Assembly: GCA_015272515.1 (NCBI GenBank)
Contig: JACYLN010000036.1
Location: forward strand, 1 to 64,000
DNA length: 64,000 nucleotides
From: Leptolyngbyaceae cyanobacterium C42_A2020_001
GTDB taxonomy: Bacteria > Cyanobacteriota > Cyanobacteriia > Leptolyngbyales > Leptolyngbyaceae
Direction of reading: 5' to 3'
Each line of letters starts with the position of its first letter. Position 1 is the first letter of the stretch. The notes below the pieces were generated by a model, which was not told the DNA's origin, ran no database searches, and saw only the letters and a program-made list of their open reading frames with translations. Below are positions 37,802-48,358 of the stretch, piece by piece. The position numbers and the translations under genes are program-made.

Positions 37802-38323
37802 ATGGCGAAAGGTCGTAAGAGCGCAAAAGCTCGTGAAAAGGAAACAGATTGGCAAGAGCGCGTTGTCCAAATCCGCCGTGTGACTAAGGTTGTTAAGGGT
37901 GGTAAAAAACTCAGCTTCCGGGCAATCGTTGTCGTTGGAAACGAACGTGGACAAGTGGGAGTCGGAGTTGGCAAAGCGGCTGATGTCATCGGCGCGGTAA
38001 AGAAAGGTGTAGCTGATGGCAAAAAGCATTTAGTCGAAGTCCCCTTAACAAAAAATAACTCCATTCCCCATCCTGCTACAGGCGCAGGGGGTGGCGCTAA
38101 AGTGATGATGCGTCCCGCCGCTCCTGGTACTGGTGTAATTGCAGGGGGTGCAGTTCGCACAGTTCTAGAACTTGCTGGTGTGAAAAATGTTTTGGCAAAA
38201 CAGCTTGGATCTGACAATCCGCTAAACAATGCCAGAGCTGCTGTAGAAGCTTTAGCTGCCTTGAGAACATTCTCCGAAGTGGCTGAGGAGCGTGGAATTC
38301 CTATTGAGAATTTGTACGCCTAG
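37802..38323 (+). CDS. rpsE: 30S ribosomal protein S5
   Basis: 173 residues. S5 lies at the mRNA entry and affects decoding accuracy. The dsRBD-like [21 protein letters not shown] and [19 protein letters not shown] are signatures. rpmD (L30) is missing between rpsE and rplO, as expected in cyanobacteria. Confidence 0.98.
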   Translation: MAKGRKSAKAREKETDWQERVVQIRRVTKVVKGGKKLSFRAIVVVGNERGQVGVGVGKAADVIGAVKKGVADGKKHLVEVPLTKNNSIPHPATGAGGGAKVMMRPAAPGTGVIAGGAVRTVLELAGVKNVLAKQLGSDNPLNNARAAVEALAALRTFSEVAEERGIPIENLYA

Positions 38324-38389
38324 AAAGCTCCTTCCTAGTCAACCATTACTGAATCATTTAAAGAGTTATCGTAAGCGAGATTAGCAGCC

Positions 38390-38839
38390 ATGAGACTAAC
38401 TGACGCTCTACCAAAACAAGGTTCAAAGAAACGTGGTCGCCGTGTTGGTCGAGGCATTGCGGCTGGACAAGGCGCTAGTTGTGGTTTTGGAATGAGAGGG
38501 CAAAAATCCCGCTCTGGTCGTCCAACTCGCCCCGGATTTGAGGGGGGGCAAACTCCGCTCTATCGTCGTTTGCCTAAGTTGAAGCATTTTCCGATTGTCA
38601 ATCCGAAAGAATACACCATTATCAATGTTGGTGAATTGGCCTCTTTGCCAGCCAATACAGAAGTGACTTTGGAATCTTTACTGGAAGCTGGAATCCTCAC
38701 ATCCAACGACGGTCCTTTAAAGGTATTGGGAAACGGAGATTTTAATGTTGCGCTGCAAGTGAAGGCAGCCGCATTCACGACATCGGCTCGCGCTAAGATT
38801 GAAGCAGCAAAAGGGACTTGCGAAGTTTTAGGGGCTTAA
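38390..38839 (+). CDS. rplO: 50S ribosomal protein L15
   Basis: 149 residues with the Gly/Arg-rich N-terminal extension ([18 protein letters not shown]) that penetrates 23S rRNA. It is assembled late in 50S maturation. Confidence 0.98.
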   Translation: MRLTDALPKQGSKKRGRRVGRGIAAGQGASCGFGMRGQKSRSGRPTRPGFEGGQTPLYRRLPKLKHFPIVNPKEYTIINVGELASLPANTEVTLESLLEAGILTSNDGPLKVLGNGDFNVALQVKAAAFTTSARAKIEAAKGTCEVLGA

Positions 38840-38949
38840 AAGAAGAAAGCTTTTCAACCAACTGGTATTTTCGCTGCCGCGTCTGTTGCCCTCAGCAACT
38901 CTATTGAGAAGCGAGTTTATTTCCAAAATGCACCTTAGAGGAACTTTTC

Positions 38950-40347
38950 ATGGTTGTGAACCGAGATAAGACACCCAGTGCTCAAGAAACGTTCTCCCAG
39001 ATGGCTCAAGCGGCTGGATTGCGTGGTCGCGTTTTGTTGACAATTGGAATGCTGATCCTGGTTCGCCTGGGAATTTTTCTGCCCATTCCTGATATCGATC
39101 GCCAAGCCTTCGCCCAGAGCGTCCAAAACAACCCCGTAATCAGTTTCTTGGACATTTTTGCAGGAGGTGGGCTTTCCGCGCTGGGTATTTTCGCGCTTGG
39201 AATTTTGCCTTACATTAATGCCTCTATTATTCTTCAGCTATTAACAGCCGCGCTTCCTTCGTTGGAGAATCTCCAAAAAAACGAAGGTGAAGCAGGACGT
39301 AGAAAGATTTCTCAAATCACTCGTTATGTAGCGTTGGGGTGGGCAGTTGTTCAAAGTGTTGGATTAGCGTGGTGGGTGGTTAACAGTGGAGCCGCTCAGA
39401 TTAACGGGCAACAGGTGCTGGCACAGCGAGCGGCAAACGGTGCCTTGTCATTTGTAACGCAGACTGGCGAGGCAGTGGGGCTGGCTGCGCTGATTCCATT
39501 TATTGCTTCCACTGCGCTGGCTTTAACGGCTGGCTCAATGCTGGTGATGTGGATCGGTGAACTGGTCACTGAGCGCGGGATCGGTAATGGAGCTTCCTTG
39601 CTGATTGTGGTGAGCATCGTATCGGGTCTACCTCGATCTTTAGGGCAAACTTTGGAACTTGCTCAAACAGGCGATCGCAGCCTGGTAGGTGGGATCATCA
39701 TACTGCTTCTAGTCTTTTTGGTGATGATTGTCGGTATCGTGTTCGTGCAGGAAGGCACCCGTCGCATCCCAATTATTTCAGCTCGTCGTCAGGTGGGTCG
39801 CAAAACGTATTTGGAACGCAGTAGTTATTTGCCGCTTCGGCTGAATCAAAGCGGTGTAATGCCTATCATCTTTGCGTCTGCTGTTTTGTTTCTTCCGGTT
39901 TATATTGCTGAATTCACCCGTAATCCTCTTCTGTCACAGGTTGCTTCATATCTGAGTCCAAGTGGACCCACTCCCTGGCTGTACATTGCGTTTTACCTAT
40001 TGCTGATTCTTTTCTTCAGCTACTTTTGGACTTCTCTGGTGATTAACCCTGTCGATCTCTCGCAGAACCTTAAGAAAATGGGTGCCAGTATTCCAGGGAT
40101 TCGTCCCGGTAAAGCAACTAGTGACTACATTGAGCGAGTCTTAAATCGACTGACATTTTTGGGTGCTATTTTCTTGGGTTTAGTTGCGATCGTCCCAACA
40201 GCAGTTGAGAGCGCTACCCGCGTAGAAACCTTTCGAGGATTTGGTGCAACTTCGCTGTTGATTGTAGTTGGTGTTGCCATTGATACTGCAAAACAGATTC
40301 AAACCTACGTTATCTCTCAACGTTATGAAGGAATGGTGAATCAGTAG
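38950..40347 (+). CDS. secY: protein translocase channel subunit SecY
   Basis: 465 residues with ten predicted membrane helices. SecY is the channel of the Sec translocon, working with SecE, SecG and SecA to export or insert proteins at plasma and thylakoid membranes. The plug/helix 2 region ([27 protein letters not shown]) and the cytosolic loop with [13 protein letters not shown] are clear. GAGGAAC precedes ATG 38950. Its stop TAG overlaps the GTG of adk by one base. Confidence 0.98.
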   Translation: MVVNRDKTPSAQETFSQMAQAAGLRGRVLLTIGMLILVRLGIFLPIPDIDRQAFAQSVQNNPVISFLDIFAGGGLSALGIFALGILPYINASIILQLLTAALPSLENLQKNEGEAGRRKISQITRYVALGWAVVQSVGLAWWVVNSGAAQINGQQVLAQRAANGALSFVTQTGEAVGLAALIPFIASTALALTAGSMLVMWIGELVTERGIGNGASLLIVVSIVSGLPRSLGQTLELAQTGDRSLVGGIIILLLVFLVMIVGIVFVQEGTRRIPIISARRQVGRKTYLERSSYLPLRLNQSGVMPIIFASAVLFLPVYIAEFTRNPLLSQVASYLSPSGPTPWLYIAFYLLLILFFSYFWTSLVINPVDLSQNLKKMGASIPGIRPGKATSDYIERVLNRLTFLGAIFLGLVAIVPTAVESATRVETFRGFGATSLLIVVGVAIDTAKQIQTYVISQRYEGMVNQ

Positions 40348-40895
40348 TGCCTCGACTCATTTTTCTGGGAGCGCCTGGAGCCGGAAAGGGAACTCAAGCG
40401 GAAGCAGTTTCCGATCTGTTTGAAATTCCTCACATTTCTACGGGCGATATTCTGCGTTCAGCCGTTGCGGACCATACCTTGTTGGGAATTCAGGCGAAAA
40501 CTTACATGGATCGAGGTGATCTTGTTCCAGATCAGCTAGTTGTTGATCTTATTCGTGAGCGACTTGCCCAGCCCGATGCTCAATCTGGTTGGATTCTAGA
40601 TGGGTTTCCTAGAAACGTTCCTCAAGCTGAGTTTTTGGATAATTTGCTCAATAAAATTCATCAGCCCTATGACTATGTCGTGAATTTTGATGTCCCCGAT
40701 GAGGTTCTGGTTAGCCGGATGTTGGGGCGTGGACGAGCTGATGATACAGAAGAAGTAATTCGTAACCGCTTGAAGGTATATCGAGAAAAAACAGCCCCGT
40801 TAATCGATTTTTATCAAGCTTGTGAAAAACTTGCCCATATCGACGGTTCTCAGTCTATGGAAGACGTTACAGCCGCTATCAAAAAATTGGTTTAA
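40347..40895 (+). CDS. adk: adenylate kinase, short-lid form
   Basis: 182 residues from GTG 40347 ([20 protein letters not shown]). It interconverts ATP and AMP with two ADP. Walker [10 protein letters not shown] is at ~8-16 and the NMP-binding DGFPRN follows. At the LID position it has only a short loop ([13 protein letters not shown]) instead of the ~38-residue zinc-type lid of the long form. Its start overlaps the secY stop (TAGTG), a coupled arrangement. Confidence 0.97.
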   Translation: MPRLIFLGAPGAGKGTQAEAVSDLFEIPHISTGDILRSAVADHTLLGIQAKTYMDRGDLVPDQLVVDLIRERLAQPDAQSGWILDGFPRNVPQAEFLDNLLNKIHQPYDYVVNFDVPDEVLVSRMLGRGRADDTEEVIRNRLKVYREKTAPLIDFYQACEKLAHIDGSQSMEDVTAAIKKLV

Positions 40896-41051
40896 TCTCC
40901 CTTTGCTCAAAATTTTCAAGCTTGTAGCTTTGTGTGATTCAAGTTATTTCCACTGAACCAGTTTTCTAGTCAAGTGGTTAAACCCCAAAGTTAAATAAAC
41001 GCGTTAAGATGTTTTACTCAACCAGTGTTTCAAGATTTGTAGGAGGTTCTT

Positions 41052-41279
41052 TTGTCAAAACAAGACTTGATTGAGATGGAGGGAACCGTTACAGAGTCGC
41101 TCCCAAATGCAATGTTTCGGGTCGATCTTGATAACGGATTCAACGTTTTAGCCCACATCTCAGGTAAAATTCGGCGGAATTACATCAAGATTCTTCCGGG
41201 CGATCGCGTCAAAGTCGAGCTAACCCCTTACGACCTGACCAAAGGACGAATTACATATCGACTCCGTAACAAGAAATAG
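41052..41279 (+). CDS. infA: translation initiation factor IF-1
   Basis: 75 residues with an S1/OB fold ([20 protein letters not shown]). IF-1 blocks the A site during initiation. The start is TTG 41052 ([11 protein letters not shown]), preceded by AGGAGG; no nearer ATG or GTG gives the full family N terminus. The rare start codon on an initiation factor may keep its level low. Confidence 0.97.
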   Translation: MSKQDLIEMEGTVTESLPNAMFRVDLDNGFNVLAHISGKIRRNYIKILPGDRVKVELTPYDLTKGRITYRLRNKK

Positions 41280-41321
41280 TTGAAACATCCATCGTTGGCA
41301 GAGTAAACCCTGAATAAGCGC

Positions 41322-41351
41322 TTGACATTGTGATTTCAAAATTGATACTAT
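41322..41351 (+). promoter_or_regulatory. candidate internal promoter upstream of rpmJ
   Basis: TTGACA (41322-41327), an 18-bp spacer and TACTAT (41346-41351) lie about 30 bp before the rpmJ start. The perfect -35 box suggests that rpmJ and the genes after it can be transcribed independently of the upstream cluster. Confidence 0.6.
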
Positions 41352-41380
41352 ATTGAGTTTGTAGAACCGCCGTAAAGAAT

Positions 41381-41494
41381 ATGAAAGTTCGAGCATCGGT
41401 CAAGAGAATTTGCGAAAAGTGTCGGGTCATACGCCGTAAGGGCAGAGTTATGGTCATCTGCTCAAACCCGAAGCATAAGCAGCGACAGGGTTAG
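41381..41494 (+). CDS. rpmJ: 50S ribosomal protein L36
   Basis: A 37-residue protein ([19 protein letters not shown]...). Cys11, Cys14, Cys27 and His32 form the zinc site, so this is the zinc-binding (C+) form of L36. Usually missed by gene callers because of size. It contrasts with L31 (rpmE) in the same cluster, which lacks zinc ligands. Confidence 0.98.
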   Translation: MKVRASVKRICEKCRVIRRKGRVMVICSNPKHKQRQG

Positions 41495-41585
41495 GAGAGA
41501 TAGGTTTAGGTCTTTAGATTTGGCTTGAAAGCGCAAATTGTGAGTGATTTAGTTAAAGCAGCAATTAGGACTAAGGGAGAGAAGC

Positions 41586-41969
41586 GTGGCACGGATTGCC
41601 GGAGTAGACCTTCCTCGCGATAAGCGAGTCGAGATTGGTCTAACCTACATTTATGGAATTGGATTGACTCGTTCCAAAGCCGTCTTGAAGGCAACTGGAG
41701 TAAATCCTGATACCCGCGTCAAAGATCTAAGTGACGCTGACGTGGCTGCTTTAAGAGCAGAGGTTGAAGGGAGCTATCAAGTTGAAGGAGATCTCAGACG
41801 ACTTGAGTCAATGAATATCAAGCGTCTAATGGACATTGGTACCTACCGAGGCAGACGACATCGCTTGGGGTTACCAGTTCGAGGTCAGAGAACTCGAACA
41901 AATGCTCGGACACGTCGAGGCGGACGTAGAACAGTGGCAGGTAAGAAGAAGGCACCTGGTAAGAAGTAA
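41586..41969 (+). CDS. rpsM: 30S ribosomal protein S13
   Basis: 127 residues from GTG 41586 ([26 protein letters not shown]). S13 contacts S19, L5 and P-site tRNA. The HhH segment ([11 protein letters not shown]) and the basic tail [15 protein letters not shown] are typical. AAGGGAGAG precedes the start. Confidence 0.98.
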   Translation: MARIAGVDLPRDKRVEIGLTYIYGIGLTRSKAVLKATGVNPDTRVKDLSDADVAALRAEVEGSYQVEGDLRRLESMNIKRLMDIGTYRGRRHRLGLPVRGQRTRTNARTRRGGRRTVAGKKKAPGKK

Positions 41970-42119
41970 AGTTCAGCTTGGAGCGGTTTGTGTAAGAATC
42001 TGATGCTTCGCCTTAGTCTTTGTAGAACTGTTCTATTCATTCAAGCCGCCCTTTTGCTCGGCTTCAGGCAAAAAACTCTATTTAAGCCTCCCAACATCCA
42101 TACTTCATAGAATCAGACA

Positions 42120-42518
42120 ATGGCACCAAGACAACCATCCAAACGATCAGGACCTCGCAAGCAGAAAAAGAATGTGCCCAACGGAGTGGCTTACATTCAA
42201 TCCACCTTCAACAACACGATTGTGACGATTTCAGATACCAATGGTGAGGTAATTTCCTGGGCATCTGCTGGCTCAAGCGGATTTAAGGGAGCCAAGAAAG
42301 GTACCCCATTTGCTGCCCAAACAGCCGCTGAAAATGCTGCCCGTCGTGCTTCTGATCAGGGAATGCGTCAGATTGAAGTAATGGTGAGTGGTCCTGGCGC
42401 AGGACGCGAAACTGCAATTCGTGCGCTTCAAGGAGCGGGGCTTGAAATCACTTTAATCCGTGACGTAACTCCAATTCCCCATAATGGATGTCGTCCACCC
42501 AAGCGGCGGCGAGTTTAG
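42120..42518 (+). CDS. rpsK: 30S ribosomal protein S11
   Basis: 132 residues. S11 forms part of the platform near the E-site and mRNA exit. [17 protein letters not shown] and [31 protein letters not shown] are signatures. rpsD (S4) does not follow, unlike in E. coli. Confidence 0.98.
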   Translation: MAPRQPSKRSGPRKQKKNVPNGVAYIQSTFNNTIVTISDTNGEVISWASAGSSGFKGAKKGTPFAAQTAAENAARRASDQGMRQIEVMVSGPGAGRETAIRALQGAGLEITLIRDVTPIPHNGCRPPKRRRV

Positions 42519-42672
42519 TACCTGCGCTCGTATTTGTAATTCAATAACTCTTTTAGGCATTGAAATAAGTTTGGCAAACTGTTTGAGATCATTTGCGAGG
42601 TAGCGAGGTTAATTGATGTGTTCGGTTTGTTTGAGCTTTGACTGTTTGTGATTTAGAGGGGGAGGTCGCTTG

Positions 42673-43623
42673 GTGGCACAGTTTCAAGTTGAATGTGTAG
42701 AAACTAAAACCGAAAGAGATCAAAGTCAGATTAGTCGGTTTGTTATAGAACCCCTTGAGCGTGGGCAAGGGACTACTTTGGGCAATGCTCTGCGGCGCGT
42801 GCTGCTTTCTAACCTCGAAGGCACTGCAATTACCGCTGTGCGGATTGCAGGAGTGAGCCATGAGTTTGCCACAATTCCTGGAGTTCGAGAAGATGTTTTA
42901 GACATCTTACTCAATATGAAGAAGGTAGTGTTAAAAAGCTACTCTTCTCAACCTCAGATTGGTCGTTTGACAGTGCAAGGTCCGATGACGGTCACTACTG
43001 CTCACTTTGAACTTCCATCCGAGGTGGAATTGGTAGATTCAAATCAGTATATTGCGACTTTGTCTCCAGGCGCAGTGCTTGAGATCGAGTTTCGCATTGA
43101 GAAGGGCAAAGGTTATCGTGCCGTTGAGAAAGGTCGTGACGAAACCTCTGCCCTTGATTTCCTTCAAATCGATTCCATCTTCATGCCAGTTCGGAAAGTG
43201 AATTACTCTGTTGAGGATGCCCGAATTGGTGAAGCGTTAGAAAAAGATCGCTTAATTATGGAGGTTTGGACTAACGGTAGCCTGACACCTCAAGAGGCTT
43301 TAAGTCAAGCAGCCAATATTTTGGTTGATTTATTTAACCCTCTTCGAGAGATTACGTTTGAGCCTGCGGAGGAAGATGAAGGAGAGCGGGATGATCCGAA
43401 TAATCAAATTCCAATCGAAGAACTCCAACTCTCTGTCCGAGCTTATAACTGTCTAAAACGTGCTCAGATTAATTCCGTGTCTGACTTGTTGGACTACACC
43501 CAGGAAGACCTGCTGGAAATTAAGAACTTTGGGCAAAAGTCTGCTGAGGAAGTTGTAGAAGCTTTACAGCAACGATTGGGAATTACACTTCCTCAAGAAA
43601 AATCTTCTAAAAACAACCACTAG
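42673..43623 (+). CDS. rpoA: RNA polymerase alpha subunit
   Basis: 316 residues from GTG 42673 (MAQFQVECVETKTERD); a TTG directly before it only adds one residue. GGGGGAGG is a strong binding site. The N-terminal domain (FVIEPLERGQGTTLGNALRRVLLSNLEG) drives polymerase assembly, and the C-terminal domain (LSVRAYNCLKRAQINSVSDLLDYTQEDLLEIKNFG) contacts activators and UP elements. The linker is acidic (EEDEGERDD). Confidence 0.98.
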   Translation: MAQFQVECVETKTERDQSQISRFVIEPLERGQGTTLGNALRRVLLSNLEGTAITAVRIAGVSHEFATIPGVREDVLDILLNMKKVVLKSYSSQPQIGRLTVQGPMTVTTAHFELPSEVELVDSNQYIATLSPGAVLEIEFRIEKGKGYRAVEKGRDETSALDFLQIDSIFMPVRKVNYSVEDARIGEALEKDRLIMEVWTNGSLTPQEALSQAANILVDLFNPLREITFEPAEEDEGERDDPNNQIPIEELQLSVRAYNCLKRAQINSVSDLLDYTQEDLLEIKNFGQKSAEEVVEALQQRLGITLPQEKSSKNNH

Positions 43624-43680
43624 TTGATTGTTTTTGGTGTTTGTTAAAGAGAATTGGTAGAAGTTACTTCATTTTGTTCT

Positions 43681-44031
43681 ATGCGTCATCGCTGTCGTGT
43701 TTCACAATTAGGCAAGCCTGCCGATCAGCGTAAAGCTCTTTTGAGGGCGCTTACGACTGAGTTGATTCGGAACGGTCGAATCAAGACTACAAAAGCCCGT
43801 GCTCGTGCAGTGCGTTCTGAAGCTGAACGTATGATTACGTTGGCGAAGGATGGCTCTCTCGCAGCTCGTCGTCAGGCGATGGGATACATCTATGACAAGC
43901 AGCTTGTTCATGCATTGTTTGAGCAAGCAAGTGCTCGTTATGGCGATCGCAACGGCGGGTACACTCGAATTTTGCGAACCATTCCTCGTCGGGGTGATAA
44001 CGCAGAAATGTCAATCATCGAACTGACCTGA
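43681..44031 (+). CDS. rplQ: 50S ribosomal protein L17
   Basis: 116 residues from ATG 43681 ([24 protein letters not shown]). A longer frame opens at 43654 but lacks family support. L17 lies at the exit region and is one of the last genes of the alpha operon in most bacteria. Confidence 0.97.
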   Translation: MRHRCRVSQLGKPADQRKALLRALTTELIRNGRIKTTKARARAVRSEAERMITLAKDGSLAARRQAMGYIYDKQLVHALFEQASARYGDRNGGYTRILRTIPRRGDNAEMSIIELT

Positions 44032-44042
44032 ATTTTTGCGTA

Positions 44043-44894
44043 ATGCTTGCGAATTCATCACAGCCAACTCAACGAGTCGCCCTGGTTATTCAATACCTGG
44101 GCACTCATTTTCATGGCTGGCAGTGGCAACCGAATCATCGTACTGTCCAGGAAGAGATTGAGCAGGCATTACAGAGTGTTATTGGATATCCGGTTAGAAT
44201 TCATGGAGCTGGTCGTACTGATACTGGTGTACATGCGGCTGCTCAGGTTGCCCATTTTGAAGCACCAGAGCAAGTCCCGCCTCATCGATGGGCGGACATT
44301 TTGAATTCTCGTCTCCCTGCTGATATTTTGATTCGAGCTTCGGCATCTGTAGGTTCTAGCTGGCACGCACGATTTTCAGCAATCTGGCGGCGCTACCGCT
44401 ATTTGCTTTATACAGAAGCGTGTCCAAACCTTTTTGTTCGCCCTTTTTCGTGGCATTACTACCACAAACCATTGGATGAGTCTTTAATGCAAGAAGCGCT
44501 TACTCCATTGGTAGGTCGTCACCATTTAGCAGCATTTCATCGAGCAGGTTCAAAACGCCCCCATTCATGGGTCGATTTACAGGCGGCTGAGTGTCGTCGC
44601 AGCGGTTCCTTTATCTCGATTGAAGTTCAGGCAAGTGGTTTTCTTTATGGAATGATGCGGTTGCTGGTTGGGCTATTGGTGCAGGTGGGTCGGGGAGCGC
44701 GTTCCCCTAGCAGTTTTACTGAACTTTGGGCTTCCCAGCGTCGGGATGAAGTGAAGTATGCGGCCCCTCCTCAAGGGCTTTGTCTCTTGAGGGTTGGTTA
44801 CCCAGACTTTCCTTTTTCTCAAGAGATATGGTACGAGACTCAACCAATGTTTGTGTTTCCCTCGTTGACGAGTTCAGGAAGCATAGCCATGTAG
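44043..44894 (+). CDS. truA: tRNA pseudouridine(38-40) synthase
   Basis: 283 residues. It makes pseudouridine at positions 38, 39 and 40 in the anticodon arm. The catalytic Asp lies in GAGRTDTGVHA, with the FSAIWRRYRYLLY and FLYGMMRLLVGLLVQVG segments typical of TruA. It lies 11 bp after rplQ, a standard cyanobacterial and firmicute linkage. The last ~20 residues are poorly conserved. Confidence 0.96.
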   Translation: MLANSSQPTQRVALVIQYLGTHFHGWQWQPNHRTVQEEIEQALQSVIGYPVRIHGAGRTDTGVHAAAQVAHFEAPEQVPPHRWADILNSRLPADILIRASASVGSSWHARFSAIWRRYRYLLYTEACPNLFVRPFSWHYYHKPLDESLMQEALTPLVGRHHLAAFHRAGSKRPHSWVDLQAAECRRSGSFISIEVQASGFLYGMMRLLVGLLVQVGRGARSPSSFTELWASQRRDEVKYAAPPQGLCLLRVGYPDFPFSQEIWYETQPMFVFPSLTSSGSIAM

Positions 44895-44952
44895 ATTGAT
44901 ATTTTGACTTTCGATTTTTAGTTATTGAACTCAATTCTCAGGAACGACTGCG

Positions 44953-45408
44953 ATGAACAAGACTTACCTCCCTCCTTTAGATTCCATTGAGCGCAACTGG
45001 TATGTTGTTGATGCGACAGACCAACGGTTGGGGCGACTTGCTACGGAAGTTGCTCGCGTGTTACGTGGCAAAAACAAGCCAACCTACACCCCTTCAATGG
45101 ATACGGGTGATTTCGTCATCATTATTAATGCTGAAAAGATTGATGTGACGGGTAAGAAGCGAACCCAGAAGCTTTACCGCCGTCATTCTGGTCGTCCTGG
45201 TGGGATGAAGGTAGAAACGTTTGCCAAGCTGCAAGCTCGTATTCCTGAGCGGATTATTGAGCAGGCAGTTAAGGGAATGCTGCCTAAAAACACGTTGGGA
45301 AGGCAATTGTTTACGAAGCTTAAGGTTTATGCCGGACCTGATCATCCACATCAAGCTCAACAGCCTCAGCCCCTTGAAATTAACACTATTCCAGGAGGAG
45401 ACTCTTAA
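44953..45408 (+). CDS. rplM: 50S ribosomal protein L13
   Basis: 151 residues. It is an early assembly protein of 50[30 protein letters not shown] is the family start. TAATG joins it to rpsI with one-base overlap, as in many bacteria. Confidence 0.98.
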   Translation: MNKTYLPPLDSIERNWYVVDATDQRLGRLATEVARVLRGKNKPTYTPSMDTGDFVIIINAEKIDVTGKKRTQKLYRRHSGRPGGMKVETFAKLQARIPERIIEQAVKGMLPKNTLGRQLFTKLKVYAGPDHPHQAQQPQPLEINTIPGGDS

Positions 45409-45815
45409 TGCAAGCAACGGAAGGGCGTGTTATGTATTTTGGAACTGGTCGTCGGAAATCGGCGATCGCTCGCGTGCGTCTAGTTCCCGGTAATGGTCAA
45501 CTAATCATCAATGGCAAACCTGGGGATCTGTATCTCCAGTTCAACCCGGACTATTTAGCAATCGCAAAAGCTCCTTTAGAAACTCTCGGTTTAGAGAATG
45601 AATACGATGTTCTGGTGAACGCCAGTGGAGGGGGGTTGACGGGACAGGCGGATGCTGTTCGTTTGGGAGTTGCTCGCGCTTTATGCCAACTCGACCCTGA
45701 CAATCGTAAACCATTAAAAATTGAGGGTTATTTGACTCGCGATCCTCGTGCGAAGGAGCGTAAAAAGTATGGTTTGCGGAAGGCTCGGAAAGCGCCTCAA
45801 TTCTCCAAACGGTAG
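45408..45815 (+). CDS. rpsI: 30S ribosomal protein S9
   Basis: 135 residues. The C-terminal RKAPQFSKR tail reaches the P-site anticodon. The [21 protein letters not shown] segment is diagnostic. ATG 45408 shares a base with the rplM stop. An upstream Gly-rich leader is absent. Confidence 0.98.
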   Translation: MQATEGRVMYFGTGRRKSAIARVRLVPGNGQLIINGKPGDLYLQFNPDYLAIAKAPLETLGLENEYDVLVNASGGGLTGQADAVRLGVARALCQLDPDNRKPLKIEGYLTRDPRAKERKKYGLRKARKAPQFSKR

Positions 45816-45891
45816 AGTGTGGATTGCTTTCACTTTATTGAGTACTGCTCGTTACAATTGATTTAGTTAGAGACGTTTTAGAGATTGAATC

Positions 45892-46125
45892 ATGGCAAAG
45901 CCTGATATTCACCCAACCTGGTATCCTGAGGCAAAAGTCTACTGCAATGGTGAAGTGGTAATGACTGTTGGTTCGACCAAGCCGGAACTGCATGTTGACG
46001 TGTGGTCGGGGAACCATCCTTTCTTCACGGGAACTCAGAAGATTATCGATACTGAAGGTCGAGTTGAGCGCTTCTTGCGGAAGTACGGCATGATGGACGA
46101 AGGGGCTGGGCAAGGCAATAAGTAG
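45892..46125 (+). CDS. rpmE: 50S ribosomal protein L31, zinc-free form
   Basis: 77 residues (MAKPDIHPTWYPEAKVYCNG). It connects 50S and 30S heads. Of the four Cys of zinc-type L31 only Cys18 remains: the second pair reads DVWSGNHPFFTG in place of CxxC. It is therefore of the zinc-independent kind, although it occupies the ordinary ribosomal cluster. Such a form is common in cyanobacteria and may save zinc. Confidence 0.96.
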   Translation: MAKPDIHPTWYPEAKVYCNGEVVMTVGSTKPELHVDVWSGNHPFFTGTQKIIDTEGRVERFLRKYGMMDEGAGQGNK

Positions 46126-46185
46126 ACAATAGTCTTGTCTATCTGGTTTTCCAAATGCTCCTTCTTTTGGTGATTACGACTTCTT

Positions 46186-47301
46186 ATGGCTGAAGCTTAT
46201 CTACTTGACAAGCTCAACTCTGTAGAACAGACGTTTGATGAACTAACGCGACGACTGGCTGATCCGGACGTGGCGAAAGATCATGCTGAGTTTCAAAAGT
46301 TGGCAAAAGCTCGTTCCTCTTTAGAAGAGGTCGTTTCTACTTTTGAGACTTGGAAGCAAACTCAAGAACAACTGGCTGGTGCTCGGCAGATCTTAAAGGA
46401 GGCGGGGGGGGATCTTGAGCTTCAGGAAATGGCGGCACTGGAAGTTGAAGATTTAGAAAGCAAGTTGGAAGAGTTAGAAACTCGACTCAAGATCTTGCTG
46501 TTGCCCAGCGATCCAAATGATGACAAGAACATTATGTTGGAAATTCGCGCTGGAGCGGGTGGCGATGAAGCTAGCATTTGGGTGGGAGATTTGCTGCGTC
46601 TGTATTCTCGCTACGCGGAGACGCAAGGTTGGCGGATTAAACTGGTGAGCGAGTCTCCTGCGGATATGGGGGGATTTAAGGAGGCAATTCTTGAAATTCA
46701 GGGCGATCGCGTCTACAGCAAGCTGAAGTTTGAGGCTGGGGTACACCGAGTTCAGCGGGTTCCGGTCACTGAAGCGCAAGGACGGGTCCATACGTCAACG
46801 GCAACGGTGGCAGTCATGCCAGAAGTGGATGAGGTAGATGTCCACATTGACGCGAAGGATATCGAGATGACTACCATGCGTTCGGGTGGTGCAGGTGGAC
46901 AGAACGTGAACAAAGTGGAAACAGCCGTTGACTTGCTGCACAAACCGACTGGTATTCGCATTAAGTGTATGGAAGAGCGATCGCAGCTTCAGAACCGTGA
47001 ACGAGCAATGCAAATCTTGCGGGCAAAACTGTACGAAATCAAGATGCAGGAGCAGCAAGAAGCAGTACGGTCAGCCCGGTTGATGCAGGTCGGTACAGGT
47101 GCTCGCTCTGAAAAGATTCGTACCTACAATTACAAAGACAATCGAGTGACGGATCATCGGTTGAATCAAAACTTCTCATTGGCTCCCGTCTTAGAAGGAA
47201 ATATTGAAGAGTTGATTCAAACCTGCATCACACGCGATCAGCAAGAGCGCCTGGAGCAGTTGGCGACAGAAGAGAGCAATGGTCAACCCTCGGTTGCGTA
47301 G
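46186..47301 (+). CDS. prfA: peptide chain release factor 1
   Basis: 371 residues. RF1 reads UAA and UAG and releases the finished chain. GGQ lies in [19 protein letters not shown], and the domain 2 codon-recognition tripeptide is in the segment between [16 protein letters not shown] and HTSTATVAV. The N-terminal coiled-coil domain is normal. It is followed after 2 bp by the S4-domain gene. Confidence 0.98.
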   Translation: MAEAYLLDKLNSVEQTFDELTRRLADPDVAKDHAEFQKLAKARSSLEEVVSTFETWKQTQEQLAGARQILKEAGGDLELQEMAALEVEDLESKLEELETRLKILLLPSDPNDDKNIMLEIRAGAGGDEASIWVGDLLRLYSRYAETQGWRIKLVSESPADMGGFKEAILEIQGDRVYSKLKFEAGVHRVQRVPVTEAQGRVHTSTATVAVMPEVDEVDVHIDAKDIEMTTMRSGGAGGQNVNKVETAVDLLHKPTGIRIKCMEERSQLQNRERAMQILRAKLYEIKMQEQQEAVRSARLMQVGTGARSEKIRTYNYKDNRVTDHRLNQNFSLAPVLEGNIEELIQTCITRDQQERLEQLATEESNGQPSVA

Positions 47302-47303
47302 TC

Positions 47304-48083
47304 ATGTTACCGCGAGATGATTTGCTGAAAGGAGTTGAGAATCGCGAGGCTGTTGCACGCGTTATTGATCAAGCAGAGTTGGCAATCAAAACGTGGGAAG
47401 TTGTTTGTAGTGATTTTTTATCACCTCCTGAACTGGTTGAGATTCAGGAAATTTTTGTGCGGTTAACGGAAGTACAGATGGTTAGCTGGGGAGGCTATCC
47501 TCAAGCGGAACGGCAGCGACTGGCGATTGCTCGCTCGGAACTGCCGTTGTCAACAGAGCAAGTTGAACTATCTGCCCTAGAAATTGCGGGCAATTTTTTG
47601 TTTGATCCAGCTTCTCATCGAGACTTTTTAGGAGCGATTTTAGGCACTGGAATTGTGCGCGATAAAGTGGGTGATGTTTTGGTGTTGGGAGAGCGAGGTG
47701 CTCAGGCAATTGTTGTGCCTGAAATGGTTGGGTTTCTAACGATGAGCTTGACCCAGGTGCGCTCGGTTCCCGTTAAAACTCGCGCAATCGATTTTAACGA
47801 ACTCAAAGTTCGCGAACCGAAGAAAAAAGAGATGATGACGGTCGAAGCGTCTACGCGGCTGGACGCGATCGCCTCTGCGGGATTTGGCATCTCACGCAGC
47901 AAGATGGTGGATTTGATTGAGGCCGGAGATGTGCGAGTGAATTGGAAAGAAACCACCAGCGCCAGCTACCTCGTAAAAGCGCACGATTTAATTGCTATTC
48001 GGGGAAAAGGGCGGGTTGAGGTTGGTGAAGTGGCGGTAACTAAGAAAGACCGCTATCGAGTACAACTCACACGCTATGTATAG
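47304..48083 (+). CDS. photosystem II S4-domain protein
   Basis: 259 residues. The N-terminal ~170 residues resemble YlmH-type proteins, and an S4 RNA-binding domain follows at ~185-250 (RLDAIASAGFGISRSKMVDLIEAGDVRVNW). The family is known in cyanobacteria and plastids as the photosystem II S4 domain protein; a direct photosystem role has not been clearly shown. Its start lies 2 bp after prfA, so they are probably translated together, consistent with a ribosome-linked role. Confidence 0.85.
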   Translation: MLPRDDLLKGVENREAVARVIDQAELAIKTWEVVCSDFLSPPELVEIQEIFVRLTEVQMVSWGGYPQAERQRLAIARSELPLSTEQVELSALEIAGNFLFDPASHRDFLGAILGTGIVRDKVGDVLVLGERGAQAIVVPEMVGFLTMSLTQVRSVPVKTRAIDFNELKVREPKKKEMMTVEASTRLDAIASAGFGISRSKMVDLIEAGDVRVNWKETTSASYLVKAHDLIAIRGKGRVEVGEVAVTKKDRYRVQLTRYV

Positions 48084-48088
48084 ATTGG

Positions 48089-48352
48089 TTAGAAGACATT
48101 TGATGAAAGAGCGCGATCGCTTTCCAAGTAGGTCTGATTTGTTGAATTACGCTCGTTCGACAGAAGCGTAACTTTTTCCCAGCCATACTCTTGAGTAATA
48201 CCTGGAAAGTTGGTTTCAAGTTGGCAGAGCATTTCACATAAAACTGCTGCGATCGCTTCGGCTTTGACCTGGTTATGGATCGTTTGAGCACACTGAAGAT
48301 AGGTCAACAGCGTCACAGCACCATTTAGTGTCAGTTGTTCGAGATCAGCCAT
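48089..48352 (-). CDS. small soluble protein of unknown function
   Basis: 87 residues, mainly helical (LEQLTLNGAVTLLTYLQCAQTI...AEAIAAVLCEMLCQLETNFPG), without signal or membrane segment. AGAGGTG lies a few bases ahead of ATG 48352 and supports the call. It faces the S4-domain gene tail-to-tail with a 5-bp gap. A structured element (48359-48405) sits in its 5' leader. No family recognised. Confidence 0.6.
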   Translation of the reverse strand: MADLEQLTLNGAVTLLTYLQCAQTIHNQVKAEAIAAVLCEMLCQLETNFPGITQEYGWEKVTLLSNERNSTNQTYLESDRALSSNVF

Positions 48353-48358
48353 ACATCA

